Source: Arthrobacter sp. zg-Y1110
GTDB lineage: Bacteria; Actinomycetota; Actinomycetes; Actinomycetales; Micrococcaceae
Assembly (NCBI RefSeq): GCF_025244865.1
Contig: NZ_CP104272.1
Span: forward strand, 1,736,001-1,800,000
Direction of reading: 5' to 3'
Length of the DNA: 64,000 nt
The translations under genes and the position numbers were made by a program. Shown piece by piece: positions 34,048 to 43,264 of this stretch. The notes beneath the pieces are model-generated. The model did no database searches and was not told the origin of the DNA. It was given only the letters and a program-made list of their open reading frames with translations. The first letter of the stretch is position 1, and each line of letters opens with the position of its first letter.

Positions 34048-35379
34048 ATGGAGACGGACCACAGCACGGACAGCACCGCGGACGGGCTGCGGTTCGCTTC
34101 CTTCCCCGCCGGCTACGACGCCGCGGACCCGGGCAAGGCTGACGAGCGGACGGCCAGGTGGGTCGACGCCGTCAACCTGGGCTTCCACGAGGACCGCACC
34201 AAAGAGGACCGGCTGCCCGCCCAGGTGGACGGTTACCTGCGGGACGGCCGTGTCCTGACCGCGGTGTACGACGACAACCTGCCGGAGTATGCCTGGGACC
34301 CGGCAGTGCCCGTGGCCACCTACGCCACCATGGTCAATGACCTCAACGTCGGAGGAAGCGAACTGCTGCCCACGCACCTGGTCACGGCGGTCACCGTCCG
34401 GCCCACGCACCGGCGCCGGGGCATCCTGCGGCGGATGATTACCGCGGACCTCACCCGGGCCAAAGACTCCGGCCTGGCGCTGGCCGCCCTCACCGCGTCG
34501 GAAGCAACCATTTACGGGCGCTTCGGGTTCGGGGCCGCCACGTCCACCGCCGGCGTCGAACTGGACACCCGCGGCGGCCTCGAATTCGCTGCCCCGCCGC
34601 GCGGCAGTATCGCGATTGCCGACGCCGACAAGCTCCGGGAGCTCGTGCCGGAAATCTTCCGGGCCCATCTGGAACGCACCTTCGGCGCCCTGGGGCGGCA
34701 GCATGCGTACGCCATGCGTGCTGCGGGGAAGTGGAGCGGGGAAAACACTGAACCGGACACGGCCATACGGGGTGTCCTCCGATACAACTCTGACGGCGTC
34801 CCGGACGGATATGCGGCCTACAAGTCGCTGGGCTGGCAGAACGAGCCGCATACGGTGAAGATCACCGATCTGGTGGCGGCCAGCGACGAGGCCTACCGCG
34901 AACTCTGGCGCTACCTCGGATCCATCGACCTGGTGGACCGGCTGACCTTCTCCGAGGCCCCGGTGGAGGACCCGCTGCCGTGGATGCTCGCCGACCGGCG
35001 CCGGTACAAGGTCAAGGACGTCGAGGATGTCCTGTGGCTGCGGATCCTGGACCCGGTGGCCGCCCTGACGGCGCGCGGATACTTCGGCGACGGCACGATA
35101 GTGCTCGACGTCGAAGATCCAATGGCGCTGGCTGGGGGGAGTTTCCTACTCGAGGTGCGCGGCGGCGTCGGAACCGCACGACCGGCCGGAGTCGGAGAAG
35201 ACGCGGACACGCCGCGGGTGCAGCTGACTGCGGCGGCACTCGGTTCCCTGTATCTGGGGGCCGTGAGCGCGCGGACGCTGGCGGCAGCCGGGTCGGTGCA
35301 GGCCGGGGAAGCGGCCCTGGGCGTCCTGGACGAGCTGTTTTCGGCCGGACCGGCGCCTTACTGCAGCACGCATTTCTAA
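34048..35379 (+). CDS. Eis-like N-acetyltransferase with SCP2-type domain
   Basis: Relative of mycobacterial Eis, a multi-site lysine/aminoglycoside acetyltransferase. It has two GNAT-like regions, with the acetyl-CoA loop VRPTHRRRGILRRM in the first and a YGRFGFG segment whose Tyr corresponds to the Eis general acid, then an SCP2-like C-terminal domain. The protein ends in Phe, and in Eis the C-terminal carboxylate is the general base, so the active-site design is kept. 443 residues from the ATG at 34048 with AGGGGGAA upstream. It lies 28 bp after polA. Natural substrate unknown. Confidence 0.85.
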   Translation: METDHSTDSTADGLRFASFPAGYDAADPGKADERTARWVDAVNLGFHEDRTKEDRLPAQVDGYLRDGRVLTAVYDDNLPEYAWDPAVPVATYATMVNDLNVGGSELLPTHLVTAVTVRPTHRRRGILRRMITADLTRAKDSGLALAALTASEATIYGRFGFGAATSTAGVELDTRGGLEFAAPPRGSIAIADADKLRELVPEIFRAHLERTFGALGRQHAYAMRAAGKWSGENTEPDTAIRGVLRYNSDGVPDGYAAYKSLGWQNEPHTVKITDLVAASDEAYRELWRYLGSIDLVDRLTFSEAPVEDPLPWMLADRRRYKVKDVEDVLWLRILDPVAALTARGYFGDGTIVLDVEDPMALAGGSFLLEVRGGVGTARPAGVGEDADTPRVQLTAAALGSLYLGAVSARTLAAAGSVQAGEAALGVLDELFSAGPAPYCSTHF

Positions 35380-35429
35380 TCACCTGAGTGGCAGGCGGGT
35401 ATTTTTCGACGTCAGCCCGGCAGTTCCCT

Positions 35430-35459
35430 TTGACCTGCGTTGGCGGGTCCGGCTAGACT
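35430..35459 (+). promoter_or_regulatory. rpsA promoter
   Basis: TTGACC (35430-35435), 18 bp, TAGACT (35454-35459), with transcription start expected near 35466. Close to the vegetative consensus, as expected for a ribosomal protein gene. Confidence 0.8.
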
Positions 35460-35465
35460 GATCGG

Positions 35466-35656
35466 GCGCGTAATAGCGCAAGTTATAACCAATCCTGTCC
35501 ATCTCCGGGCAAACAAGCTGTTCGTCTTCGGCACTTTCGTGCCTTCGGCATTCACTTGGGCAAGTATCTTGCCTGCGGGGGCCACCCGGCCCAACCGCCG
35601 GTTAGTGGAAACCAGTCCGGAATACAAAACAACTTCCACATCGGAGTCCCAACTAC
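35466..35656 (+). promoter_or_regulatory. Long structured rpsA leader
   Basis: About 190 nt from promoter to start codon, with three visible stem-loops: GCGC-GTAATA-GCGC (35466-35479), GGCAC-TTTC-GTGCC (35530-35543) and GGCAAG-TAT-CTTGCC (35559-35573). The Shine-Dalgarno is weak (GGAG about 10 nt upstream). It could mediate S1 autoregulation. Confidence 0.5.
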
Positions 35657-37129
35657 ATGACCATCACCACCAACGAGAAGTCCGGTACCCCGCAGGTCGC
35701 CATCAACGACATCGGTACTGCCGAGGACTTCCTCGCCGCGATTGACGCAACGATCAAGTACTTCAACGACGGCGATCTCGTCGAAGGTACCGTTGTCAAG
35801 GTTGACCGCGACGAGGTCCTGCTCGACATCGGTTACAAGACCGAGGGTGTCATCCCTTCCCGCGAGCTTTCCATCAAGCACGACGTTGATCCCGGAGACG
35901 TTGTCTCCGTCGGCGATCAGGTCGAAGCCCTGGTGCTCACCAAGGAAGACAAAGAAGGCCGTCTGATCCTCTCCAAGAAGCGTGCTCAGTACGAGCGTGC
36001 CTGGGGCGACATCGAGAAGGTCAAGGAAGAAGACGGCGTCGTTACCGGTACCGTCATCGAGGTTGTCAAGGGTGGTCTTATCCTCGACATCGGGCTGCGC
36101 GGCTTCCTGCCTGCATCCCTCGTGGAGATGCGTCGCGTCCGCGACCTGGCTCCGTACATCGGTCAGCAGATCGAAGCCAAGATCATCGAGCTGGACAAGA
36201 ACCGCAACAACGTTGTTCTGTCCCGCCGTGCCTGGCTCGAGCAGACCCAGTCCGAGGTTCGTTCCACGTTCCTCAACAAGCTGGAAAAGGGCCAGGTTCG
36301 TCCCGGCGTTGTTTCCTCCATCGTCAACTTCGGTGCATTCGTGGACCTTGGCGGCGTAGACGGCCTCGTCCACGTTTCCGAGCTGTCCTGGAAGCACATC
36401 GACCACCCCTCCGAGGTTGTCGAAGTTGGCCAGGAAGTCACCGTTGAGGTTCTGGAAGTTGACCTTGACCGCGAGCGTGTCTCCCTGTCGCTGAAGGCTA
36501 CGCAGGAAGATCCGTGGCAGACCTTCGCCCGCACCCACGCCCTCGGCCAGGTTGTTCCGGGTAAGGTCACCAAGCTCGTTCCGTTCGGTGCGTTCGTCCG
36601 CGTCGAAGACGGCATCGAAGGCCTGGTCCACATCTCCGAACTGGCTGTCCGCCACGTGGAGCTCGCCGAGCAGGTTGTCTCCGTTGGAGACGAACTGTTC
36701 GTCAAGGTCATCGACATCGATCTCGAGCGTCGCCGCATCTCGCTGTCCCTGAAGCAGGCCAACGAGGGTGTCGATCCCGAGGGCACCGAGTTCGATCCGG
36801 CTCTGTACGGCATGGCCGCAGAGTACGACGAAGCCGGCAACTACAAGTACCCGGAGGGCTTCGACCCCGAGTCCAACGAATGGCTCGAAGGCTACGAAAC
36901 CCAGCGCGCAGCTTGGGAGCAGCAGTACGCTGACGCCCAGGCACGTTGGGAAGCCCACAAGAAGCAGGTTGCTCAGCACAACTCCGAGGACATCGCTGCT
37001 GCTTCGGAATCCACCGATTCCGGCACCACCAGCTACTCCTCCGAGCCGGCCGTTGCCGAGACGGGTGCCGGCACGCTGGCTTCCGACGAAGCCCTGGCTG
37101 CACTGCGCGAGAAGCTCACGGGAAACTAA
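35657..37129 (+). CDS. rpsA: 30S ribosomal protein S1
   Basis: Binds mRNA and helps translation initiation. Four S1 (OB-fold) repeats are visible: GDLVEGTVVKVDRDEVLLDIG, DGVVTGTVIEVVKGGLILDIG, GQVRPGVVSSIVNFGAFVDLG and GQVVPGKVTKLVPFGAFVRV. An acidic, Ser/Thr-rich tail of about 120 residues follows. The 490-residue length matches actinobacterial S1, which is shorter than the six-repeat E. coli form. Codon use differs from neighbours, with more GTT, CGT and GCT, the mark of very high expression. ATG at 35657. Confidence 0.97.
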   Translation: MTITTNEKSGTPQVAINDIGTAEDFLAAIDATIKYFNDGDLVEGTVVKVDRDEVLLDIGYKTEGVIPSRELSIKHDVDPGDVVSVGDQVEALVLTKEDKEGRLILSKKRAQYERAWGDIEKVKEEDGVVTGTVIEVVKGGLILDIGLRGFLPASLVEMRRVRDLAPYIGQQIEAKIIELDKNRNNVVLSRRAWLEQTQSEVRSTFLNKLEKGQVRPGVVSSIVNFGAFVDLGGVDGLVHVSELSWKHIDHPSEVVEVGQEVTVEVLEVDLDRERVSLSLKATQEDPWQTFARTHALGQVVPGKVTKLVPFGAFVRVEDGIEGLVHISELAVRHVELAEQVVSVGDELFVKVIDIDLERRRISLSLKQANEGVDPEGTEFDPALYGMAAEYDEAGNYKYPEGFDPESNEWLEGYETQRAAWEQQYADAQARWEAHKKQVAQHNSEDIAAASESTDSGTTSYSSEPAVAETGAGTLASDEALAALREKLTGN

Positions 37130-37175
37130 TTCCCACTGGTTCCGCTGTCCGGTAAGCCGGACCGTGTAACTGCCT

Positions 37176-37210
37176 AAAGCGGGCCTCCACTTCGGTGGGG
37201 GCCCGCTTTT
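37176..37210 (+). terminator. rpsA terminator
   Basis: A 15-bp stem (left arm AAAGCGGGCCTCCAC) closed by a TTCG tetraloop, with one G-T pair and a short T-run at the end. A textbook intrinsic terminator. Confidence 0.88.
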
Positions 37211-37302
37211 GCGTGCCCGGGCGTGTCTGGCTGCCCGCCGGCGATCGGCAACTCTAGGGTAGGGCCGGAGAACGGTTTTTCGATGTCGATCAGGGGGAGA
37301 GC

Positions 37303-37779
37303 ATGGCGGAACAAGGGGCCCGGCCGGAGCAAGGGGCGTATCCGCCGCAGCAGCAGTCATACCCATACCCGCAGCAGCCTTACCCGCAACAGGTTTTTGC
37401 GCAAACGCCTTACGGCCGCCCGGCGAAGGCCAGGTCCGGTGCCGAGTTCGCTGCCCTGATGACCGCCTCAGTGCTCACCGCCGTCGTCGGCGCCTATGCC
37501 ACGCTCGTCGCATTCGTTGTCTTTATCAATCTCGGCATGACGCAGGGCGGTTCCGACGAGTCCGGGGAACGAGCGAAATACGAGGTTATGGCCCTGCTTC
37601 TGTGCCCCGGACCGTTCGTCGCCTTGGGTCTTGCCTGGGGCGGCTATGCCGTGCTCCGCCGGTTGAAGCATCCGACGGCGGCGCGGTGGTGGTTCGGTGC
37701 GGCACTGCTCATCTGGTTCATGGTGTTCCTGTTCTGGCTGGGTCCGGAAGTGGCGTTCCCCATGACGGAATCGGTATGA
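37303..37779 (+). CDS. Small membrane protein with Pro/Gln/Tyr-rich N-terminus
   Basis: 158 residues. The first 45 are rich in Pro, Gln and Tyr with near-repeats of YPQQPYP, then come three hydrophobic helices (about 47-75, 96-118, 128-148). Function unknown. GGGGGAGA is 4 nt before the ATG, and a TAGGGT -10 lies near 37254. Its TGA overlaps the ATG of the following ligase gene (ATGA), so the two are translationally coupled, which is odd for a membrane protein and a DNA ligase. Confidence 0.8.
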   Translation: MAEQGARPEQGAYPPQQQSYPYPQQPYPQQVFAQTPYGRPAKARSGAEFAALMTASVLTAVVGAYATLVAFVVFINLGMTQGGSDESGERAKYEVMALLLCPGPFVALGLAWGGYAVLRRLKHPTAARWWFGAALLIWFMVFLFWLGPEVAFPMTESV

Positions 37780-39782
37780 GGAACTTCCACATCACCGCTG
37801 ACAATTACGACCAGTTGGTGGCGCAGGCCCTGTCCGCCGCCAGGTCCTACGAGCAGACCGACATCGAGGAAATGCCGGACGCCCGGTTCGACAGTCTGCT
37901 GGCGGCGATCCTGTCCTACGAAACGGCCAACGGCATCTCCCCGCGCCACGGGCTGCACTGGGCTGTCGGCCATGGGGGTGCCGAAGGCGGGAACGTCGAG
38001 CATGCCTCGCCGGCCGGATCCTTGGAAAAGCCCGGCGAGGAGAAGGTCATCGAGTTCGCCGCCACGCACCCAGATGCAGTGGTTGAACCGAAGATCGACG
38101 GCATGGCGATTATTGTCCGGTATGCGGACGGGCACCTGGTTTCTGCTGCCACGCGGGGCGACGGCTACACCGGTGAAGACGTCACCGCCAAGATCCGCGG
38201 CGTCGAGGGGCTGCCCGCGTTGGCCGGCGCGGGCGACTTCGAAGTCCGCGGCGAGCTGTACCTGAACGAGGCGAACCTGGGACAGGCCAACGCGATCCGC
38301 GCCGCGGCAGGCCAGGCGCCGTTCAGGAACGCCCGCAACGGAGTAGCCGGAATGCTGAACAAGGACGGCACCACCTACGCCGGCCTGTTCTCCTTCGCGG
38401 CATACTCCGCCACGCGGGACGCAGACGACGCGATGGAAGAGCTTTCAGCCCTGGGCTTCACGACGGCGCGGTCCCTGCTGCCGCGAGTAGTCCTGGCCGC
38501 GGAAGACCCGATGGCAGCAGTCGCTGCCCTGGGCGCGGTGCGTTCGGACCTGGGTTTCCCCATCGACGGTGCCGTCCTGAAGGTGCCCGCCGCCGCAGAG
38601 CGGAAAACCCTGGGGGAGGGACCGCATGCCCCGAAGTGGGCGGTGGCCTACAAGTACCCGCCGGCTCAGGTGCCTGCCGTCATAGAAGACATCGAACTCG
38701 ATATCGGTAAGACCGGGCGGCTATCCATCCGTGCCCGGTTCACGCCCGTGGACGTGGACGGTTCCACGATCGAATATGCCTCCCTGCACAACGTCCGGGA
38801 CCTGTTGAAGAAGGACATCCGCATCGGGGACTCCGTTATGGCGTACAAGGCCAATGACGTTATCCCGCAGGTCCACCTCCCGCGCGCCGACCTGCGGGAC
38901 CCCTCTTCCACGCCGTGGGAACCGCCGGCAGGCTGTCCCAAATGTGGCCGGGAATTCGACAAGTCCACCGAGTTGTGGCGGTGCATCAATCCCGAATGCT
39001 CTGTTTCCGGGCGGATTTCCTACGCAGTCTCCCGCGACGCCGGGTTGGATATCGACGGCGTCGGCGGCTCCACCGGGGACGCCCTTATCGAAGCGGATCT
39101 GGTCCGGGATGTCTCGGACATCTTTCACCTGACCGAAGACCAGCTTGCCGACTTGAAGCTGGGCACGGCCGGGTCGGGCGCGGACCGGGTCCTCGGGGTC
39201 AAGAAGGCCAGAAAAATCATGGCCGAAATCGAGCAGGCCAAGTCCCGGCCGCTGAACCGGGTCATCACAGCCCTGGCCATGCGCTACACCGGACGGACCT
39301 TCGGTCGCCGCCTGGCCGCGCGCTTCGGGACGATGGAGAACCTCCGGCGCGCCTCGGTGGACGACCTCGCGGGTGTCGAAGGCATCGGCAAAGCGAAGGC
39401 TGAAGTTATCCATGCAGCGCTGAAGGACAACGGGCCGGTCATTGACCGCCTGGCCGCGGCTGGGGTGAATATGGGCACCCCGGTGTCCGCGCCGGTGAAG
39501 GCCGCCAAGGCAGCCACGCTCGTCACCCCAGAGGGGGAGGCCATGAATGTGGTCATCACCGGCTCCCTGAAGGGCAGCGCGCTGGGCTCCCTGACCCGGG
39601 CGGGTGCCCAGGAACTGATCGAAGCGAACGGAGGCCGCGCTGCCGGTTCGGTCTCGAAAACCACGTCCCTCCTGGTGTGTGCCGAGCCGGGAAGCAGCAA
39701 GTTCGTCCGTGCGCAGGAGCTGGGCATCAGGATCGTCACGCCGGACGAGTTCGCCGAGATGCTCGGAGCGGACGACCGGTAG
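37776..39782 (+). CDS. Divergent NAD-dependent DNA ligase (LigA family, probably accessory)
   Basis: 668 residues with the full LigA layout: domain Ia, adenylation domain with nucleophile Lys106 in EPKIDG, OB fold, Zn finger (CPKC ... CINPEC), helix-hairpin-helix region (GVEGIGKAKAE) and C-terminal BRCT (about 590-668). Domain Ia is unusual. Aligned to E. coli LigA, the NMN contacts Tyr22, Asp32 and Asp36 are kept as Tyr25, Asp35 and Asp39, but His23 is Glu26 and Tyr35 is Phe38. The stretch after it is also shortened and divergent. This suggests a second ligase with altered cofactor handling rather than the housekeeping LigA. Start overlaps the membrane protein gene. Confidence 0.88.
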   Translation: MRNFHITADNYDQLVAQALSAARSYEQTDIEEMPDARFDSLLAAILSYETANGISPRHGLHWAVGHGGAEGGNVEHASPAGSLEKPGEEKVIEFAATHPDAVVEPKIDGMAIIVRYADGHLVSAATRGDGYTGEDVTAKIRGVEGLPALAGAGDFEVRGELYLNEANLGQANAIRAAAGQAPFRNARNGVAGMLNKDGTTYAGLFSFAAYSATRDADDAMEELSALGFTTARSLLPRVVLAAEDPMAAVAALGAVRSDLGFPIDGAVLKVPAAAERKTLGEGPHAPKWAVAYKYPPAQVPAVIEDIELDIGKTGRLSIRARFTPVDVDGSTIEYASLHNVRDLLKKDIRIGDSVMAYKANDVIPQVHLPRADLRDPSSTPWEPPAGCPKCGREFDKSTELWRCINPECSVSGRISYAVSRDAGLDIDGVGGSTGDALIEADLVRDVSDIFHLTEDQLADLKLGTAGSGADRVLGVKKARKIMAEIEQAKSRPLNRVITALAMRYTGRTFGRRLAARFGTMENLRRASVDDLAGVEGIGKAKAEVIHAALKDNGPVIDRLAAAGVNMGTPVSAPVKAAKAATLVTPEGEAMNVVITGSLKGSALGSLTRAGAQELIEANGGRAAGSVSKTTSLLVCAEPGSSKFVRAQELGIRIVTPDEFAEMLGADDR

Positions 39783-39788
39783 AGCGGC

Positions 39789-39824
39789 AGCCCCGCGTTG
39801 CGAAGCGGTCGAAAATGCGGGGCT
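39789..39824. terminator. Bidirectional hairpin between ligase and LacI genes
   Basis: AGCCCCGC and GCGGGGCT arms with a 20-nt loop, between convergent stops 46 bp apart. No U-tract, so termination strength is uncertain. Confidence 0.5.
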
Positions 39825-39828
39825 CTGC

Positions 39829-40848
39829 CTAGGCCGAGTCCCGCACCACCAGCGATGTCGGGAGGCGGTTGACCCGTTCGGTCGGCCGGCCTTCAATCAG
39901 GTCCACCAGCACCTCCGCCATCTTTCCGCCCAGGGCGGTGATCGGGTGATGGATGGTCGTCAGGGCAGGACTAAGGCTGGTGGCGTAGTAGTCGTCGTCG
40001 AACCCCACCACGGCGATATCCTCCGGGATGCGCAGCCCCCGTTCCTGCAGCACCGAATACGCACCCGACGCCATCTGGTCGTTTGCCGCAAAGACCGCGT
40101 CGATGTCCCTGCCGCGGTCCAGCAGGCGGCGCATCGCGGCCGCCCCGGAGGCTACAGTAAAGTCCCCGGTCTCCACCAGGGCGTCATCCAGGCCTGCACG
40201 GCGGACTTCAGCCCGCCAGCCGGCGAGCCGGTCCACACCTGCAAGCATGTCCTGCGGCCCGGCGATTGTGGCAATGCTGCGCCGCCCGGCGCCGGTGAGC
40301 CTGGCCGTGGCAGCCGCAGCGCCTTCCTCATTGTCCACTTCCACGAAGTAGCTCTGACCGGCATCCACCAGCGGACGCCCGGCGAAAACCACCGGCAGCT
40401 GACCGTTCAACCGCTCCCAGGAATGGTCGCCCGTGTGGTGGGAAACCACGAGCACGCCGTCCACGTTGCCGCCCAGCAGGTAACGGCGGGTTTTCTCCGG
40501 GTTGGATTCCGAGGAGGTCACCATGTTGAGCATGTATTCGGTGGTGTTCAGGTAGCGGGCGATTCCTTCCACCACACTGGCGAAGAAGGGATCCGCAAAG
40601 ACCTTGGAGGTGGACTCCGGAACGAGCAGCGTCACCGTATATGTCCGCCGGCTGGCCAGGGTCCGGGCGGCGCGGTTGGGTACATAGTTCAGCGCCCGGA
40701 CTGCCTTTTCCACCGAGTCGGCCATGCTCGGGTCAACGGAAGGGGAACCGTTGACCACCCGGGACACCGTGGCCCTGGAAACGCCGGCCAGGGCGGCCAC
40801 CATTTCCAGGGTCGGCACGGGGCGCGCCTGGCCGGATTCAGCACTCAC
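39829..40848 (-). CDS. LacI-family regulator of the sugar operon
   Basis: 339 residues. The N-terminal LacI helix-turn-helix reads TLEMVAALAGVSRATVSRVVNG, followed by the hinge NYVPNRAARTLASRR and a periplasmic-binding-like effector domain (about 65-335) that should bind a sugar. GTG at 40848 with AGGAG 6 nt upstream. It is the last gene of the run SBP - permease - permease - GH1 - lacI, so it probably represses its own operon through the two palindromes at 45763 and 45818. The inducer is probably a beta-glucoside or an oligosaccharide. Confidence 0.92.
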   Translation of the reverse strand: MSAESGQARPVPTLEMVAALAGVSRATVSRVVNGSPSVDPSMADSVEKAVRALNYVPNRAARTLASRRTYTVTLLVPESTSKVFADPFFASVVEGIARYLNTTEYMLNMVTSSESNPEKTRRYLLGGNVDGVLVVSHHTGDHSWERLNGQLPVVFAGRPLVDAGQSYFVEVDNEEGAAAATARLTGAGRRSIATIAGPQDMLAGVDRLAGWRAEVRRAGLDDALVETGDFTVASGAAAMRRLLDRGRDIDAVFAANDQMASGAYSVLQERGLRIPEDIAVVGFDDDYYATSLSPALTTIHHPITALGGKMAEVLVDLIEGRPTERVNRLPTSLVVRDSA

Positions 40849-40907
40849 TGTTTTCTCCTACGCGACTGAGGGGCGAGACGCCCGATCGGTGCCCAGTTTA
40901 CGGGACG

Positions 40908-42362
40908 TCACACCATCGAGGCGGTCGCCGTCCCACGGGTGCCGGAATCCTCGCCCCGGCTAGCCGCGATCAGCCGGCTGTAGGCAAGGCCGCTGTCCTT
41001 GACCGTGCGTTCCTGGGTGTCGTAATCCACCCGGACAATACCGAAACGCTTGCTGTAGCCCCAGGACCACTCGAAGTTGTCCATCAAGGACCACACGAAG
41101 TAGCCGCGGACGTCTGCTCCCGCGTCAATCGCACGGCCGACAGCGGCGATGTGGTCCATGATGAAGCCGGTGCGTTCGGCATCCGGCACGCTGCCGTCAT
41201 CGCTCACGACGTCGTCGTAGGCTGCCCCGTTTTCGGTGATGTACAGCGGCGGCAGAGCCGGGTACTCCTCGCCCAGGCGGACCAGGAGCCGGCGGAGCCC
41301 GTCGGGGTTGACCTCCCAGCCCATGGCGGTACGGGGCAGGCCACGGCTCGGGAACGTGATGTGTTCGGCGCCGATCCATGGGGAGGCCACGGGCCTCCCG
41401 GAGCCGCCGGAATGGCCGTCGGCGCCGCTGGTGTCCGGGTGCCCGCTGATCTGGTCATCGTGGTAATGGTTCACTCCCAGGAAATCGATGGGGGTCCCAA
41501 TGATCTCCAGGTCGCCCGGATGGATGGCCTCGGCCAAGCCAAACGGCTCCAGGTCCTTCAGCGAATCCTCCGGATAGGCGCCCCGAAGGATGGGGTCGAG
41601 GAAGATGCGGTTCTGCAGGGAGTCAAAGAGCCGTGCCGCTTCCAGGTCCACGGGATCGGAGGCATCCCGCGGGATGGAGTTGCTGAGGTTCAGCGTGATA
41701 CCCAGCTGCTGGGCGCCGCGGGAACGGAGTTCGTTGACAGCCAGGCCGTGGGCGAGATGCTGATGGTGGACCGCTGCGATGGCGGCGCGGGGTTCCTGCC
41801 GGCCCGGAGCGTGTACCCCGGATCCGTAGCCCAGCAGGGACGAGCAGAACGGTTCGTTGAAGGTGGTCCAGTGCTGCACCCGGTCCCCAAGGGCCGAGTA
41901 GACATCATTGGCGTACTCAACAAAGCGGTACGCGGTGTCCCGGTTGGCCCAGCCGCCCTTCTCTTCCAGGGCCTGCGGCAGATCCCAGTGGTAGAGGGTG
42001 AGCCAGGGCAGGATCCCGGCGCCGAGGAGTTCATCCACCAGGCGGGAGTAGAAGTCCAGCCCCGCACTGCTGGTGCCGCGGTCTCCCGGCCGCACCCGTG
42101 CCCAGCTGGTGGAGAAGCGGTAGGAGTCCAGTCCAAGGTCCTTCATCAGGGCGACGTCGGCAGGCATGCGGTGGTAATGGTCCACTGCTACTGCCGGAGT
42201 GTCGAGATTCTTCACGTTTCCGGGGGTCCGGGCGAACGTGTCCCACACGGAGTCTTCCTTGCCGTCCTCCCATGCGGCTCCTTCGACCTGGGCCGCCGCT
42301 GTGGCGGATCCCCAGATAAAGCCCGCTGGAAAATTCTTTCGCTCCGTGGCGTTGTTCGTCAT
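40908..42362 (-). CDS. Glycoside hydrolase family 1 beta-glucosidase
   Basis: Cytoplasmic retaining beta-glucosidase or beta-galactosidase. 484 residues with the GH1 N-terminal signature FIWGSATAAAQVEGA, acid/base Glu170 in TFNEPF and nucleophile Glu377 in ITENGAAYDD. ATG at 42362 overlaps the stop of the upstream permease gene by one base (TAATG), so it is translationally coupled. It would hydrolyse the disaccharide brought in by the ABC transporter. Cellobiose or a related beta-glucoside is an inference from family and context. Confidence 0.94.
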   Translation of the reverse strand: MTNNATERKNFPAGFIWGSATAAAQVEGAAWEDGKEDSVWDTFARTPGNVKNLDTPAVAVDHYHRMPADVALMKDLGLDSYRFSTSWARVRPGDRGTSSAGLDFYSRLVDELLGAGILPWLTLYHWDLPQALEEKGGWANRDTAYRFVEYANDVYSALGDRVQHWTTFNEPFCSSLLGYGSGVHAPGRQEPRAAIAAVHHQHLAHGLAVNELRSRGAQQLGITLNLSNSIPRDASDPVDLEAARLFDSLQNRIFLDPILRGAYPEDSLKDLEPFGLAEAIHPGDLEIIGTPIDFLGVNHYHDDQISGHPDTSGADGHSGGSGRPVASPWIGAEHITFPSRGLPRTAMGWEVNPDGLRRLLVRLGEEYPALPPLYITENGAAYDDVVSDDGSVPDAERTGFIMDHIAAVGRAIDAGADVRGYFVWSLMDNFEWSWGYSKRFGIVRVDYDTQERTVKDSGLAYSRLIAASRGEDSGTRGTATASMV

Positions 42363-43264
42363 TAACCCTTCACTGCTCCCTGCATGATTCCGGATATAAG
42401 TTGTTTTCCTGCCACCGCGAAAAGGATGAGCAGGGGAATGGTTGCCAGCACGGCACCGGTAAGGACCACCGCGTAGTCGGTATACCGGTTGGACTGCAGC
42501 TGGCTTAGAGCGGTCTGGAGGGTGGGGTTTCCGGCGTCGAGTACAAGCATCGGCCACAGGAAGTCCGTCCACGCGGACATAAAGGTAAACAGGCTGAGGA
42601 TGGCCATTGCCGGCCTCGCCGCGGGCAGGGCCACATGCCAGAACGTCTTGATCATGTTGGCGCCGTCCATCCGCGCGGATTCGATCAGTTCGTCCGGAAT
42701 GACGTCCACCAGGTACTGGCGCATAAAGAACACGCCGAAGGCCGTCACGAGCGTCGGGATGATGACGGCGCCGATATCACCGGTCCAGCCGTAGTGCCGC
42801 ATCACCATAAACAGGGGAATGATTCCGAGCTGGGTCGGAATGGCCATGGTTGCCACCACTGCGACCATGAGCCCGTTGTTCCCGCGGAAACGCAGCTTCG
42901 CGAAGGCGTAACCCGCCAGGGTGGAGAACATCACCACGGAAACAGTGATGATGGTCGAGATCAGGATGCTGTTCCACAACGCCGTCCAGAACGGAATGGT
43001 GTCGAATACCTCGGCAACGTTCTTCCAGAAATTCCCGCCCGGCAGCAACGGAGGCCAGGTAAGGCTCAGCGCTTCATTGGACCGGCTGCCCACCACTGCG
43101 GACCACCACAGCGGGTAGGCGGACCCGATGAAGAAAGCGAGCAGCAGGCCGTAGGTCAGATAGCCGGGGCGAAGGCCGTTGCCCAGGATCCGGTGCCGCA
43201 GCGCCGGGCGGCGGCGCGGGGCCCGCGGTTGGGTCCTCGGCGCGGTCTTTTCGACGATACTCAC
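42362..43264 (-). CDS. Sugar ABC transporter permease (MalG type)
   Basis: 300-residue inner-membrane permease with six predicted helices and the EAA loop IPDELIESARMDGANMIKTF that docks the ATPase. A basic Arg-rich N-terminus of about 30 residues precedes helix 1. GTG at 43264 with AAAGGGA upstream. It overlaps the other permease by GTGA and the GH1 gene by one base. No ATPase gene is in the cluster, so a shared MsiK-type ATPase encoded elsewhere probably energises it. Confidence 0.92.
   Translation of the reverse strand: MSIVEKTAPRTQPRAPRRRPALRHRILGNGLRPGYLTYGLLLAFFIGSAYPLWWSAVVGSRSNEALSLTWPPLLPGGNFWKNVAEVFDTIPFWTALWNSILISTIITVSVVMFSTLAGYAFAKLRFRGNNGLMVAVVATMAIPTQLGIIPLFMVMRHYGWTGDIGAVIIPTLVTAFGVFFMRQYLVDVIPDELIESARMDGANMIKTFWHVALPAARPAMAILSLFTFMSAWTDFLWPMLVLDAGNPTLQTALSQLQSNRYTDYAVVLTGAVLATIPLLILFAVAGKQLISGIMQGAVKG

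Noticed and set aside
30726..34076. 1116-codon open frame antisense to polA
   Set aside because: Mirror of a GC-rich real gene. The encoded protein has no recognisable domain and polA is certain.
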